The notes: generated by a model not told the origin, from the letters alone. Shown: positions 32,668 to 41,174, numbered from the stretch's first letter. The stretch is 64,000 nt of DNA from Clostridia bacterium (GCA_023228225.1 JALOBO010000004.1:43379-107378); one strand, 5' to 3'. Numbers and translations: made by a program.

Positions 32668-32682
32668 TTTATTCCTATATCA
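32640..32682 (+). repeat. Short direct repeat at insertion junction
   Basis: TTAATTTATTCCTATAT occurs twice about 24 bases apart, where amidotransferase homology ends and the endonuclease upstream region begins. Confidence 0.6.
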
Positions 32683-32712
32683 ATTTTGATATATAATATA
32701 AATAATTAAAAA
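32682..32712 (+). promoter_or_regulatory. Class 2 promoter
   Basis: TTTTGATATATAATATAAATAA, about 20 bases before the endonuclease ATG; similar to the copy ahead of 20522. Confidence 0.55.
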
Positions 32713-32723
32713 TATTTAAATGT

Positions 32724-33596
32724 ATGTATCATTATGTATATCGAATTGAACATATAGAAACTAAACAATTCTATATAGGTTCCAGAAGTTCAGAAGTTCA
32801 TCCTACTCTAGATTCTTATTTAGGTTCAATGAAAACTTGGAAACCTAACAAAACAAAACTAAAAAAGGAAATTATTAAAGATGACTTTATTTGTAGAGAA
32901 GATGCTATTAAGTTTGAAACTGAAGAAATTTCAAAATGGATTGAAGATCCTTTAAATGAAAACTATCATATTCCATCTGTTGGCTTTCACACAACAGGTG
33001 CAGCATCACTAAAGGATGCTAACGGAAATGTGAAGTTATTACGTAAAGACAGCGAACTGTATTTATCTGGGAATTTTGTTGGCGTAACAAAAGGCATTGT
33101 GCCAACATTAGATTCAGATAATAATTATCATATGGTTGATAAAAATGATCCAAGATATGTATCTGGTGAATTAATTCACATGTTTAAAGGACGTATAAGT
33201 GTTAAAGATGCAAATGGCAATTATTTTTCTGTATTACCTGACGACGTAAGATATTTATCTGGCGAATTGGTGGGTATTGCTAAAGGAAGAGTAACTGTTA
33301 AAGATGCCAATGGCTGTACATTACAAGTTGATAAAAACGATCCTAGATATTTATCGGGGGAATTGGTAAACATATCAAAGGGAATGGTAATGGTTAAAGA
33401 CGCATCAGGTAAAACATACAAAGTTTTACGAGATGACCCCAGATATTTATCAGGTGAATTGGTAGGTATAACAAGAGGTGTAAGACAAAAGCAAGAATCT
33501 ATAGACAAAGCAGCAGAATCTAGGAGAGGTCAAAAACGAACAGACGAAACGAAACAAAAAATGCGCGAATCAGCAAAAAAAAGAAAACGTAATTAA
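32724..33596 (+). CDS. GIY-YIG homing endonuclease with five 32-residue repeats and NUMOD3 tail
   Basis: 290 residues. Y-V-Y-R-I-E-H ... F-Y-I-G-S-R is the GIY-YIG signature; K-T-W-K-P and an acidic F-E-T-E-E follow. Five 32-residue units (about residues 93-252; D-P-R-Y-x-S-G-E-L) lead to G-Q-K-R-T-D-E-T-K-Q-K-M-R-E-S-A, a NUMOD3-like DNA-contacting helix. It is closely related to the protein at 20683 but with a different tail. Its insertion split a coupled nucleotidyltransferase-amidotransferase pair. Confidence 0.85.
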   Translation: MYHYVYRIEHIETKQFYIGSRSSEVHPTLDSYLGSMKTWKPNKTKLKKEIIKDDFICREDAIKFETEEISKWIEDPLNENYHIPSVGFHTTGAASLKDANGNVKLLRKDSELYLSGNFVGVTKGIVPTLDSDNNYHMVDKNDPRYVSGELIHMFKGRISVKDANGNYFSVLPDDVRYLSGELVGIAKGRVTVKDANGCTLQVDKNDPRYLSGELVNISKGMVMVKDASGKTYKVLRDDPRYLSGELVGITRGVRQKQESIDKAAESRRGQKRTDETKQKMRESAKKRKRN

Positions 33597-33612
33597 TTTA
33601 AATGAAAGCAAA

Positions 33613-34233
33613 ATGATAGCAGTTGCACCGCCACATAAGAATCAACTAAATAATTATTTAGAATGGCTTGAATACCGTCAATTGAAATACCATGTACTTA
33701 ACGAAGATGAACTCATAACCGATAAATTTAGCATGTTATTACTTTGTGGTGGAGCTGATATTGGTAAAAATTTTGAACGAGATTTAAGAGAAACAAAATG
33801 GTTTGGTTCAGCATACGGAAATATCCCAGTTCTTGGTATCTGCCGTGGTTTACAATTAGTAAATGTTGCATTAGGCGGCACTTTATACGGTGACATTTTA
33901 AATGAAACGCAAACAAAAATAAATCATTCGGCAAATGCAGTTGCAATTGCAAATGAGCCACTGCCATCTTTAGAATCAAGTTGGCATTTTATTGCAATCA
34001 ATGGAATGCAAGCTGAAGTTAATTCAAGACATCATCAAGCAATAAAAACATTGGGACAAGATATCCATCCTGTTGCAAAATCAGATGATGGCATTATAGA
34101 AATGGCGTGGGCAGGCGATAATTGTATGCTTGTTCAATGGCATCCTGAACGTGAAGAAGTAAGAGGTACTTTTTGCGAAAGAATTGTTTCTGAATGGCTG
34201 TATAGTAAAACTTTTCCTTCATTGTGTATATAA
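33613..34233 (+). CDS. Class I glutamine amidotransferase (peptidase C26-like)
   Basis: 206 residues. L-C-G-G-A-D-I-G is the oxyanion region, L-G-I-C-R-G-L-Q-L holds the nucleophile Cys (about residue 78) and W-H-P-E-R near residue 177 gives the catalytic His-Glu. The closest relatives by pattern are gamma-glutamyl-GABA hydrolase (PuuD) type enzymes, which hydrolyse gamma-glutamyl amides. No partner synthase is seen. Its 5' part probably arrived with the adjacent endonuclease. Confidence 0.85.
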   Translation: MIAVAPPHKNQLNNYLEWLEYRQLKYHVLNEDELITDKFSMLLLCGGADIGKNFERDLRETKWFGSAYGNIPVLGICRGLQLVNVALGGTLYGDILNETQTKINHSANAVAIANEPLPSLESSWHFIAINGMQAEVNSRHHQAIKTLGQDIHPVAKSDDGIIEMAWAGDNCMLVQWHPEREEVRGTFCERIVSEWLYSKTFPSLCI

Positions 34234-34242
34234 AATAAAATT
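34221..34242 (+). promoter_or_regulatory. Class 2 promoter
   Basis: TTGTGTATATAAAATAAAATTG, overlapping the amidotransferase stop codon, with ATG eight bases downstream. Confidence 0.65.
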
Positions 34243-34249
34243 GATACCA

Positions 34250-34468
34250 ATGGAGAATGATGAACTAGAATTTGTTGCATGGCAATACGCTGAAGATAAA
34301 TTTCATACATATAACGGATTGCATGCTGTCGGTAGAATTTCCGAAGATAAATTTGGTGCTGCCAAAGAAGGATACATTGACGGTTATCTTGCAGCATTAA
34401 AAACTGCAAAAGAAACAAATATTGAAAATGTTGAAAGAATTGCATCAAAAGTATTACTTATTGCGTAA
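34250..34468 (+). CDS. Small helical hypothetical protein
   Basis: ATG 34250 follows the class 2 promoter; the frame is open upstream inside the amidotransferase. 72 residues, helical and acidic. TAATG coupled to the next gene. Confidence 0.65.
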   Translation: MENDELEFVAWQYAEDKFHTYNGLHAVGRISEDKFGAAKEGYIDGYLAALKTAKETNIENVERIASKVLLIA

Positions 34469-34875
34469 TGGAAGAAAAACCAAAAATACTTATTGTACTT
34501 GAAAATTTTTACGGATATCGTAAAAACAAGTTCAAGATTCCTGTATATGATACAAGAATCATCAATCGAAAAAACGCAACATATTCAAGACTGCTTTCTC
34601 TTGAAGAACACTTTGAACTTTGGTTTACTGAAACAACTCCAGAAATTGCAGATAACAAAGATACAAAGTTTCCTGTTGATTTAAAATGGGTTAAATCAGC
34701 AATTGATAGAGATTCTTGGTTTGCAATAATTGCATGTGGTAAAACTGCTGGTAAAGCACTTGACGATTTAAAAGTTGAACATAAAAAATTGCCACATCCT
34801 GTTAGCAGATTATGGCGTCGATACATGATAGATAATTTAAAAAATAACTTAATAATTGAAAAGGATGCTATTTAA
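34468..34875 (+). CDS. Hypothetical protein, possible UDG-fold
   Basis: 135 residues. I-L-I-V-L-E-N-F-Y-G near the N-terminus and A-C-G-K-T-A-G-K-A-L ... K-L-P-H-P-V-S-R-L-W-R-R near the C-terminus are weakly reminiscent of the uracil-DNA glycosylase fold, whose motif 2 is H-P-S-x-x-x. The key active-site motif is not clear, so activity is not claimed. Confidence 0.55.
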   Translation: MEEKPKILIVLENFYGYRKNKFKIPVYDTRIINRKNATYSRLLSLEEHFELWFTETTPEIADNKDTKFPVDLKWVKSAIDRDSWFAIIACGKTAGKALDDLKVEHKKLPHPVSRLWRRYMIDNLKNNLIIEKDAI

Positions 34876-35245
34876 AAGATACATTAATGTAAATAATATT
34901 AGAGATATCGAAGTTCATGATAAATCTTTGCATACTATCTATACAACAAAATTAACTGAATGCATAAAAAATAAACAAAATGATGTAACGTTTAAGCAAA
35001 CAAAAGTTACATTAGAAGATATTGGCGCGCTATCTTATTATGCAATTATTGATAATGCGGTTTATTTGAGACCATATATCCTCATATGTCAAGGCAATAA
35101 TGAAGATGCAAAGTCAATTTGTTTGTATTTCGATTCAGTAGAAACTGCTGCACAATATGCTGATTGGATAAAACAAGAAATTAATAATAATCCTAATATG
35201 CGAATACTCGAGTTGAGAAAATTAAAGAATAACGATGAAGAATAA
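34865..35245 (+). CDS. Hypothetical protein
   Basis: ATG 34865 preferred to TTG 34856. 126 residues, alpha/beta composition; overlaps both neighbours by about 11 bases. Not recognised. Confidence 0.65.
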   Translation: MLFKRYINVNNIRDIEVHDKSLHTIYTTKLTECIKNKQNDVTFKQTKVTLEDIGALSYYAIIDNAVYLRPYILICQGNNEDAKSICLYFDSVETAAQYADWIKQEINNNPNMRILELRKLKNNDEE

Positions 35246-35714
35246 CGAACATCTAAATATGGTACTGCTAGAAACAAAAAAGTTTCTAGAACATATTGCA
35301 AATAATATTGGTGAACAAACAAACGAATACACATGGCGTGAAGCATGCGGTTTAATCAGAGAAATTGACTTATGCATTGACCCAAATAATCCAATGTATA
35401 AAGAAGATAAATCGGATTTAAGTATCGAAGATAAAACAAAAGCATTTTACATAATGCTAGATTGCATTATTTCAATGGAAAGTACTGCACGTGTATTAGA
35501 TTTTGTAATGGATAGACTTGATGATTTATGTATTGAAAAAAAATACGAAGAATGCAATGACATTCTAGCAAAATTGTCAACTGAAAAATATTCTTTACAA
35601 TTTATATTAGGATTTTTATCAATTACATACACATGTAGGAAACATTTACCAGCAAGAGAAGCGTTGATTGAATCACTTAAGTCAATATCGGTAATAACAC
35701 AAAATTTAGAATAA
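35235..35714 (+). CDS. Hypothetical helical protein
   Basis: 159 residues, mostly helical; pattern of paired helices (residues 75-145) hints at a helical-repeat fold. TAATG coupling to the sirtuin gene suggests co-regulation with it. Confidence 0.65.
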   Translation: MKNNEHLNMVLLETKKFLEHIANNIGEQTNEYTWREACGLIREIDLCIDPNNPMYKEDKSDLSIEDKTKAFYIMLDCIISMESTARVLDFVMDRLDDLCIEKKYEECNDILAKLSTEKYSLQFILGFLSITYTCRKHLPAREALIESLKSISVITQNLE

Positions 35715-36418
35715 TGGAAAAGAAACAAAAATTAGTATTCATAACAGGTGCTGGTATTTCAAAAGAAAGCGGAATTGATACATATCGTGACAAAGGGGGC
35801 TTATGGGAAAAATATGATCCTGCTGTATATGCAAATATCAGATCTTGGCATTCGATGAAAGATAAAATGAATGAGTTTTATAATGAAAGACGAAAAGATC
35901 TTGAATCAATAAAACCCAATAGCGCGCATTTTAATATCGTCCGACTTGAAAAACACTTTGACGTACATGTGATTACACAAAACGTTGATGATTTACACGA
36001 ACGAGCGGGAAGTACAAATATTTTACATATTCATGGTGAATTAACAAAAATTCGTAAAGACCAAGATCCTGTTTATGTATTAAGAGGTGATAATTCGCAA
36101 ACAATTGATATAGGATACGCTCCTTTAGATTTAAAAGAAAGACCTGATTACAGACCTGCTGTTGTGTTCTTTGGCGAAGCAGTTCCTAAAATGCATGAAG
36201 CTGCAAAAATTGTACGTGATGCTGATATTGTTGTCGTTGTAGGAACAAGCTTACAAGTATATCCTGCAGCATCATTACTTGATATTGCAACCACAACTGA
36301 AATTTATTTAATCGACCCTGCTGAAGTAAATTCAAAATCTGATGTCTCTTTTGTTCATATACAAAAACCAGCAACATCAGGCGTAATTGAATTGATGGCA
36401 CACTTAAATGCATATTAA
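35714..36418 (+). CDS. Sirtuin (SIR2) family protein lacking the zinc module
   Basis: 234 residues. G-A-G-I-S-K-E-S-G-I-D-T-Y-R at 12-25 is the NAD-binding motif, T-Q-N-V-D-D-L-H-E-R-A-G near 88-99 the catalytic-core motif and I-H-G-E-L supplies the catalytic His near 106. V-V-G-T-S-L-Q-V-Y-P closes the Rossmann fold. The protein has no cysteine at all, so the usual four-Cys zinc module is absent. Sirtuins use NAD+ to deacylate lysine. A phage member could reverse host or defence protein acylation, or alter NAD+; both are inference. Confidence 0.85.
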   Translation: MEKKQKLVFITGAGISKESGIDTYRDKGGLWEKYDPAVYANIRSWHSMKDKMNEFYNERRKDLESIKPNSAHFNIVRLEKHFDVHVITQNVDDLHERAGSTNILHIHGELTKIRKDQDPVYVLRGDNSQTIDIGYAPLDLKERPDYRPAVVFFGEAVPKMHEAAKIVRDADIVVVVGTSLQVYPAASLLDIATTTEIYLIDPAEVNSKSDVSFVHIQKPATSGVIELMAHLNAY

Positions 36419-36657
36419 TGAGAATAGCTGATTACATATTTTTTGGAACAATCGGAATAGCAGTTGTTGCAATTTTAGTTTCATTATTTGCAATAGGACA
36501 TATTCCTATTTGGTTAACATTTTGGTGGGCACCCTTAGTTCCGGTTTCTTTAATTAGGGTTTTCTTTCCAAAGAGTAAAATCACACGTGCATTAGAAAAA
36601 GAACGTGCCAAAGTATCAGATAAACATTCGAAAGTCCAACAACAAAGTAATATATAA
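36418..36657 (+). CDS. Small two-helix membrane protein
   Basis: 79 residues, TAATG coupled to the sirtuin. Hydrophobic segments at about 5-28 and 30-50 with a basic tail (K-S-K-I-T-R-A-L-E-K-E-R). Function unknown. Confidence 0.7.
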   Translation: MRIADYIFFGTIGIAVVAILVSLFAIGHIPIWLTFWWAPLVPVSLIRVFFPKSKITRALEKERAKVSDKHSKVQQQSNI

Positions 36658-36661
36658 AACA

Positions 36662-36907
36662 ATGGATATTAAGTTATGCGAAACGTGTAAAGGCAGTGGT
36701 AAACGAGAGGAACATGGATTTAGAGATAGTACTTTTGTGACATGCGAAAATTGTAACGGAACAGGCAAAGTTCTAGAAAATGTGTATCATTTTAAAGTTC
36801 AAATTCCTTGGTCTGACGAACGTGAAAACGTTAATAAGTTATACGAAATTGATAATAAATTGTGGACATGCTATAGAGAATGCGTAGCATCACTTAAAAC
36901 TCCATAA
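36662..36907 (+). CDS. DnaJ-type zinc-knuckle miniprotein
   Basis: Start ATG 36662 (M-D-I-K-L-C-E-T-C-K-G-S-G-K). 81 residues with C-E-T-C-K-G-S-G and C-E-N-C-N-G-T-G as the zinc pair, then a C-terminal domain not shared with the other three miniproteins. Confidence 0.7.
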   Translation: MDIKLCETCKGSGKREEHGFRDSTFVTCENCNGTGKVLENVYHFKVQIPWSDERENVNKLYEIDNKLWTCYRECVASLKTP

Positions 36908-36929
36908 CATAAAATAATGTTATGAAATC

Positions 36930-37148
36930 ATGAAAATAATCAACGGCGGTGCAGAAACTCTAATCTTAGGAACTTGTAAAATATCAAATAACTGGAGAGA
37001 GAAACATACAACCCGCATCGAATTTATTGGAACAAAAGATAAAAACGGTGTAAATGAAATATACATTGTTTTAAAACCTTATGCTGAGGTACAAGAATTC
37101 TTGGAATCAGATAACAAAATATTAGAAGCAATCTTTCATAAAGAATAA
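36930..37148 (+). CDS. Small hypothetical protein
   Basis: 72 residues, beta-rich (A-E-T-L-I-L-G-T-C-K-I). Not recognised. Starts two bases before the glycosyltransferase's promoterless spacing; likely co-transcribed. Confidence 0.65.
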   Translation: MKIINGGAETLILGTCKISNNWREKHTTRIEFIGTKDKNGVNEIYIVLKPYAEVQEFLESDNKILEAIFHKE

Positions 37149-37150
37149 AT

Positions 37151-38557
37151 ATGTCAATAGACACAAACCCTTTTGATTTTTTTGAAGAAATTTGGTGTAT
37201 TAATTTAGACCGTCGAAAAGACAGATGGAATCATGCGCTTGAAGAATTTTCTAAAATTGGCATAGAGCATCGTGTTCAACGGTTTTCGGCAATTGAAAAT
37301 CACGAATCACACATCGATGGAATTATAAAATCGAATGTTGCAATAATTAAATATGCAAAAGATAAAGGATTGAAAAACATTCTTATATTTGAGGATGATG
37401 TAGAATTTACAGCTGACATCAATACAATAAGCAACTGCGTAAATCAATTAAAAGAAATCAATTGGTCTTTATTTTATTTTGGTGCATATGTAGTTCATGA
37501 TTTTGGACATATTCGACCTAACCTTGCAAAAATACGTGATGCTGCGTATACACATGCTGTTTGCTATAATGCAAACATATACGATTCAGTAATATCATTA
37601 TTCAATGAAAATTCGTATACCGATACGCATGAAAACATATACGATGTAAAATTGCAAAAATTACAATATGATAACATAACAGTAATGGCATCACCCATGA
37701 TTGCATTGCAATATGAATCGTATTCTGACGCTCAAAACGTAATTGATTACCATAAGAATCTTTGTATTAAAATGTATAACCAAAGATACATAAAAGATTT
37801 TATTGAATCAGAAGAAACATTTTCAACCGAATTAATTGCTGCTGGTATAACGCCACAATTCAAAACGATAAACAGTGAGCCTTTACACAATCCATTTGAT
37901 TTTTTTGAAGAAATTTGGTGTATCAATTTAGATAGCCGTAAAGATAGATGGGAAGAATGCTTAATCGAATTTGATGCAATTGGAATTAAAGATAGGGTTA
38001 AAAGATTCTCTGCAATCGAAAATGAAAATGGCCCGTTAGGCTGTTTGAAATCTTTTTCTACATTAATAAAATATGCAAAAGATAAAGGATTAAAAAATAT
38101 CCTGATATTTGAAGATGATGTAATTTTCCGTAATGCAAAGTCTGTTCATAATACAATTTATAAAGCAACGTGTCAAGTGCAGGAAACTGATTGGGAACTT
38201 TTGTATTTTGGCGTTTGGTTAAATACTTATGTTTTTCAATCATCTGCCAATTTATTGAAATTGAAGGAAGGTTTGTTAGCGCATGCAATATGTTACAATC
38301 ATACGGTATTTGATGAAATTATTAAAAGAACAGAACATATAACAGATTTAAACGATAATAACCTTAGAGACATATGGGATTGGATTTTATGCGATATTCA
38401 AAGAAATGACAAATCGTATCTTGCAGTTCCCATGACGGTATTCCAAAGGCCATCGTATTCAAATTTAGAAAAATCATTCAAAAATTATGGTCCTGATATG
38501 CATGGAAGTTTGACTAAATACTTTGAGCGAAATTATTATATAAATGCTATTAAATAA
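37151..38557 (+). CDS. Tandem GT25-type glycosyltransferase
   Basis: 468 residues made of two homologous halves. Each begins N-P-F-D-F-F-E-E-I-W-C-I-N-L-D-x-R-K-D-R-W, has R-F-S-A-I-E-N, then K-Y-A-K-D-K-G-L-K-N-I-L-I-F-E-D-D-V, the GT25 (LPS glycosyltransferase) motifs including the DxD-type E-D-D. Half 1 is about residues 5-235, half 2 about 240-468. Both retain the metal motif, so both may be active. Single-domain GT25 is the norm; the fused pair suggests gene duplication without a stop. Target may be host LPS or a phage component. Confidence 0.85.
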   Translation: MSIDTNPFDFFEEIWCINLDRRKDRWNHALEEFSKIGIEHRVQRFSAIENHESHIDGIIKSNVAIIKYAKDKGLKNILIFEDDVEFTADINTISNCVNQLKEINWSLFYFGAYVVHDFGHIRPNLAKIRDAAYTHAVCYNANIYDSVISLFNENSYTDTHENIYDVKLQKLQYDNITVMASPMIALQYESYSDAQNVIDYHKNLCIKMYNQRYIKDFIESEETFSTELIAAGITPQFKTINSEPLHNPFDFFEEIWCINLDSRKDRWEECLIEFDAIGIKDRVKRFSAIENENGPLGCLKSFSTLIKYAKDKGLKNILIFEDDVIFRNAKSVHNTIYKATCQVQETDWELLYFGVWLNTYVFQSSANLLKLKEGLLAHAICYNHTVFDEIIKRTEHITDLNDNNLRDIWDWILCDIQRNDKSYLAVPMTVFQRPSYSNLEKSFKNYGPDMHGSLTKYFERNYYINAIK

Positions 38558-38578
38558 TTGGAATATATAAAATAAAGT
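38558..38578 (+). promoter_or_regulatory. Class 2 promoter
   Basis: GGAATATATAAAATAAAG, eight bases before the ATG of a capsid-targeted protein. Confidence 0.65.
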
Positions 38579-38585
38579 ACATATA

Positions 38586-39158
38586 ATGGAAAGAAGAATA
38601 CCTACACTCGATGAATACATCAACGAATCAAAAGTTAATGAAAAAGAAATATCTGACATACTATCTGATATAGAATCGTTAGCAAAAGAATGTGATACAT
38701 TTGAAGAATTCGACAAAAGATTTAACGTAGATTTTAAACAATTTGTTCGTAATTTTAAAGGTGTGAAATTGCACGAGTTGTATAACAGAGTTCAAAGCGA
38801 AACAAATGAAAGTTTTGTAAACGAATCAGATCTTTCTGACGTTTATGCATTAGCTGATGAATGCGATACTTTTGCGGAATTTGAAAAAAGATTCAAAGAC
38901 GAATTTAAAAATCTTATAAGCAAATTTGGCGGTAAGAAGTTGAAAGAACTGTATGATGAAATCAAAACAAATGAAGGCAAACAAGTTCTTATTACAAAAC
39001 AAACATGGGATAAAATGAGTTTTGATGATAGATGTGAAGCAGTATCTGGCGCGTGCGAAGATCCTGATGATTGTGAAAAATATGCTGATATGAAATTTGA
39101 GCAATTGCCACCACAAATTACATCAAATTTATACGAATGCAATAAAAAGAAAAAGTAA
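38586..39158 (+). CDS. Capsid-targeted (internal head) protein 9, duplicated domain
   Basis: 190 residues. The leader MERRIPTLDEYINESKVNE is in family register (I-N-E|S). The cargo holds two related helical units: A-K-E-C-D-T-F-E-E-F-D-K-R-F and A-D-E-C-D-T-F-A-E-F-E-K-R-F, about 56 residues apart. Between them is N-E-S-F-V-N-E-S, a second possible prohead-protease site, so processing could release both units separately. A distinct C-terminal part (C-E-A-V-S-G-A-C-E-D-P) follows. Confidence 0.75.
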   Translation: MERRIPTLDEYINESKVNEKEISDILSDIESLAKECDTFEEFDKRFNVDFKQFVRNFKGVKLHELYNRVQSETNESFVNESDLSDVYALADECDTFAEFEKRFKDEFKNLISKFGGKKLKELYDEIKTNEGKQVLITKQTWDKMSFDDRCEAVSGACEDPDDCEKYADMKFEQLPPQITSNLYECNKKKK

Positions 39159-39160
39159 TT

Positions 39161-39802
39161 ATGAAAAACAGAATACCTACATTTGATAGCTTTGAATTTG
39201 TTAATGAAGCTGCTAAAAAGCCATTAGAAATTTATATATGCACAAGTAATTTGAATGGTGACATAGGAAGGTTTTTAAAGGGAGAACCGTATATAAAGAA
39301 AGCTGCACAATATTCTCCAAAAAAACAGTATGTATACTTAACGTATGCAAATCCTAATCAAGAACATTATAGTGATGTAGAAATTTCTGACTTTGAATCA
39401 CACTTTGATTTATTTACGCCAGAAAAATATCCAGCAATTGCAAAACAATTAAATAAGTGGGGTCTTATCGAATACGGAACAGAATATTATGTCATAAGTG
39501 TTAGCATGGGCGGCGTCGGTAAAGAAACAATCAAAGGAGCAATTGAAAGCGCATTAGCAAATAGAGGCAATAACTACGGTTCAACAACAGTATCTGCAGA
39601 TAGTCCTAAATTAGCGTTAAAGAAATTGTCGCATGATGGCGGCAAAGTAAACGAAGTTGCAAAGGATGTATTTGTTATAAAAATGTATTCTGATTGGTGT
39701 TTTATTGTTTCAACAAATAACTTATTTGACATGGGATCTCAAAAATTAGTAAACTATGTCATCAAATCCGATGTATTCAGCGGTAAGAAATATAACAAAT
39801 AA
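39161..39802 (+). CDS. Capsid-targeted (internal head) protein 10
   Basis: 213 residues. MKNRIPTFDSFEFVNEAAKK has a one- to two-residue longer leader with V-N-E|A as candidate cleavage. The cargo (G-R-F-L-K-G-E-P-Y-I-K-K ... V-S-M-G-G-V-G-K-E-T-I-K) is unrecognised. It is two bases downstream of the preceding head protein and ends before a terminator, forming a second head-protein operon. Confidence 0.72.
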   Translation: MKNRIPTFDSFEFVNEAAKKPLEIYICTSNLNGDIGRFLKGEPYIKKAAQYSPKKQYVYLTYANPNQEHYSDVEISDFESHFDLFTPEKYPAIAKQLNKWGLIEYGTEYYVISVSMGGVGKETIKGAIESALANRGNNYGSTTVSADSPKLALKKLSHDGGKVNEVAKDVFVIKMYSDWCFIVSTNNLFDMGSQKLVNYVIKSDVFSGKKYNK

Positions 39803-39824
39803 ACATACATTATTATAACATCAC

Positions 39825-39854
39825 AAAGGAACTCAATCGGGTTCCTTTTTTTTT
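39825..39854 (+). terminator. Rho-independent terminator
   Basis: 8-bp stem AAAGGAAC / GTTCCTTT (39825-39832 with 39841-39848), 8-base loop and a T run to 39854. Confidence 0.85.
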
Positions 39855-39882
39855 ACACATTTTTTGAAAATATTTGCATAAA

Positions 39883-39940
39883 CCATTGCTATTGCATTCA
39901 TAATGTTGTATATTTGATTTTAATTAATTGATAAATCTTA
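39883..39940 (+). promoter_or_regulatory. Class 1 promoter, copy 6
   Basis: TATATTTG at 39909-39916, between a terminator and the ATG at 39953. GCATTCATAATG replaces GCTTCATTAATG. Confidence 0.85.
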
Positions 39941-39952
39941 AATCTTAAAATT

Positions 39953-40349
39953 ATGAAATGTTATATCACACGTTTTGTTGTATCTGCCAATGCTATTGCT
40001 ATAATTTTAACATTATTTGTTATTGCGTGTACACCAAAATCAAAAGGCGCAATGGAAAAGCCAGGAGTATCCAAAGTACAAAATATCAATTAACGACGAA
40101 GTTCCTGATTCCTTGCAAAAAGAAAAAGCAGAATACATTGCAAGACTAACCGCAATTGCAGTAGCAAAACCACATACTGATGATACTGATGATATCATCG
40201 AGCAAATTGAAGAAACAGCAAATGGCATTTATTCAAGACGAGTAAAAATGTTACGTATCGAACATGCATATGAGAATTATGAATTCATATACGTTCCTGA
40301 TATGACAAAATCGCAAAAAGAAATATTTGATTCACTTTTAGCAAAATAA
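39953..40349 (+). pseudogene. Small lipoprotein gene with apparent +1 frameshift
   Basis: The ATG at 39953 begins M-K-C-Y-I-T-R-F-V-V ... L-F-V-I-A-C-T-P, a lipoprotein signal with lipobox I-A-C near residue 26, but stops after 46 residues (TAA 40091-40093). The adjacent frame reads on as P-K-Y-K-I-S-I-N-D-E-V-P-D and an 85-residue helical domain to 40349. A one-base change around 40065-40080 would give one lipoprotein of about 130 residues. Either a sequence error or a real broken gene. Confidence 0.6.
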
Positions 40350-40353
40350 GAAT

Positions 40354-40767
40354 ATGGAAATTATTTTATCAAAAAAAGAAGCTGAAGAATACTTTCATTC
40401 AGCTTTATGCAATGGCGGAATTTCTGAATTCCAAGGATACGGTTTACGACTTGACTATATGCAATCCGATTATCTTGATGCAAAATGTTCACTTAAAGCA
40501 AAAATGTTGAACAACGAAATCCCAAGTGAAACTATTTGTTTCGAAGATGTACTTGTTGAAATATTGAGAAATGGTAAAACATTGCAAATTATTGATGAGG
40601 AATGCGAAGGCGAATATAATCGCGAAATTACCCTAGAAATGGTGCATGAAAACTACAAGTTTGCACCGGCAACAACTTTAATTGATTACGTTGAAGGCAA
40701 TGATGATGCATGTACTGCAGATTCGCTTTTACAATCAATAGTGTATCAAGAAGTAATTTTCGGGTAA
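40354..40767 (+). CDS. Hypothetical protein
   Basis: 137 residues, four bases after the lipoprotein. Acidic (pI low by composition), with C-S-L-K-A-K and E-C-E-G-E-Y segments. Not recognised. Confidence 0.65.
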   Translation: MEIILSKKEAEEYFHSALCNGGISEFQGYGLRLDYMQSDYLDAKCSLKAKMLNNEIPSETICFEDVLVEILRNGKTLQIIDEECEGEYNREITLEMVHENYKFAPATTLIDYVEGNDDACTADSLLQSIVYQEVIFG

Positions 40768-40768
40768 T

Positions 40769-40972
40769 ATGAAATACGAAAAAGAAATCAAAAAATTGCT
40801 ATCAGATGTTTTCAGAGAATCTTGGATGAATGAATCTGATTGGCAAGAATTCTTATCAGATGATAGAATTATTGTTCGCATGAATAACATATCAAAAGAT
40901 ATTGAAGAAGGAATAAAAAACGGATATACCGTTGATGAACAGATAGCAATTGTTAAATTTATCTTTAAATAA
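40769..40972 (+). CDS. Small helical hypothetical protein
   Basis: 67 residues, one base after the previous stop; helical (M-K-Y-E-K-E-I-K-K-L-L-S-D-V). Function unknown. Confidence 0.6.
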   Translation: MKYEKEIKKLLSDVFRESWMNESDWQEFLSDDRIIVRMNNISKDIEEGIKNGYTVDEQIAIVKFIFK

Positions 40973-40973
40973 A

Positions 40974-41174
40974 ATGACGGCAGAAAAAGCATTACAATAC
41001 TTATTTGTAGGCGCGGCGCAATGCGGCGGTACTTATATTAAACATGACGAATTTGATATTTTCTTTACAGTCAAAATTGGTTCAGAAATGGATAAGCCCG
41101 AAGTTCTTAGAAGATTTCGAGATTTGTTGATGTCAAAATTTATGTTAACATTAAAAATAAAAAAAGTTGCATAA
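40974..41174 (+). CDS. Small hypothetical protein
   Basis: ATG 40974 (M-T-A-E-K-A-L-Q-Y-L-F-V-G-A-A). 66 residues, with a C-G-G segment and a hydrophobic C-terminus. Not recognised. Confidence 0.6.
   Translation: MTAEKALQYLFVGAAQCGGTYIKHDEFDIFFTVKIGSEMDKPEVLRRFRDLLMSKFMLTLKIKKVA

Noticed and set aside
34468..34875. Uracil-DNA glycosylase call
   Set aside because: Only a weak H-P-V-S and A-C-G-K resemblance; the water-activating motif is not visible, so left hypothetical.
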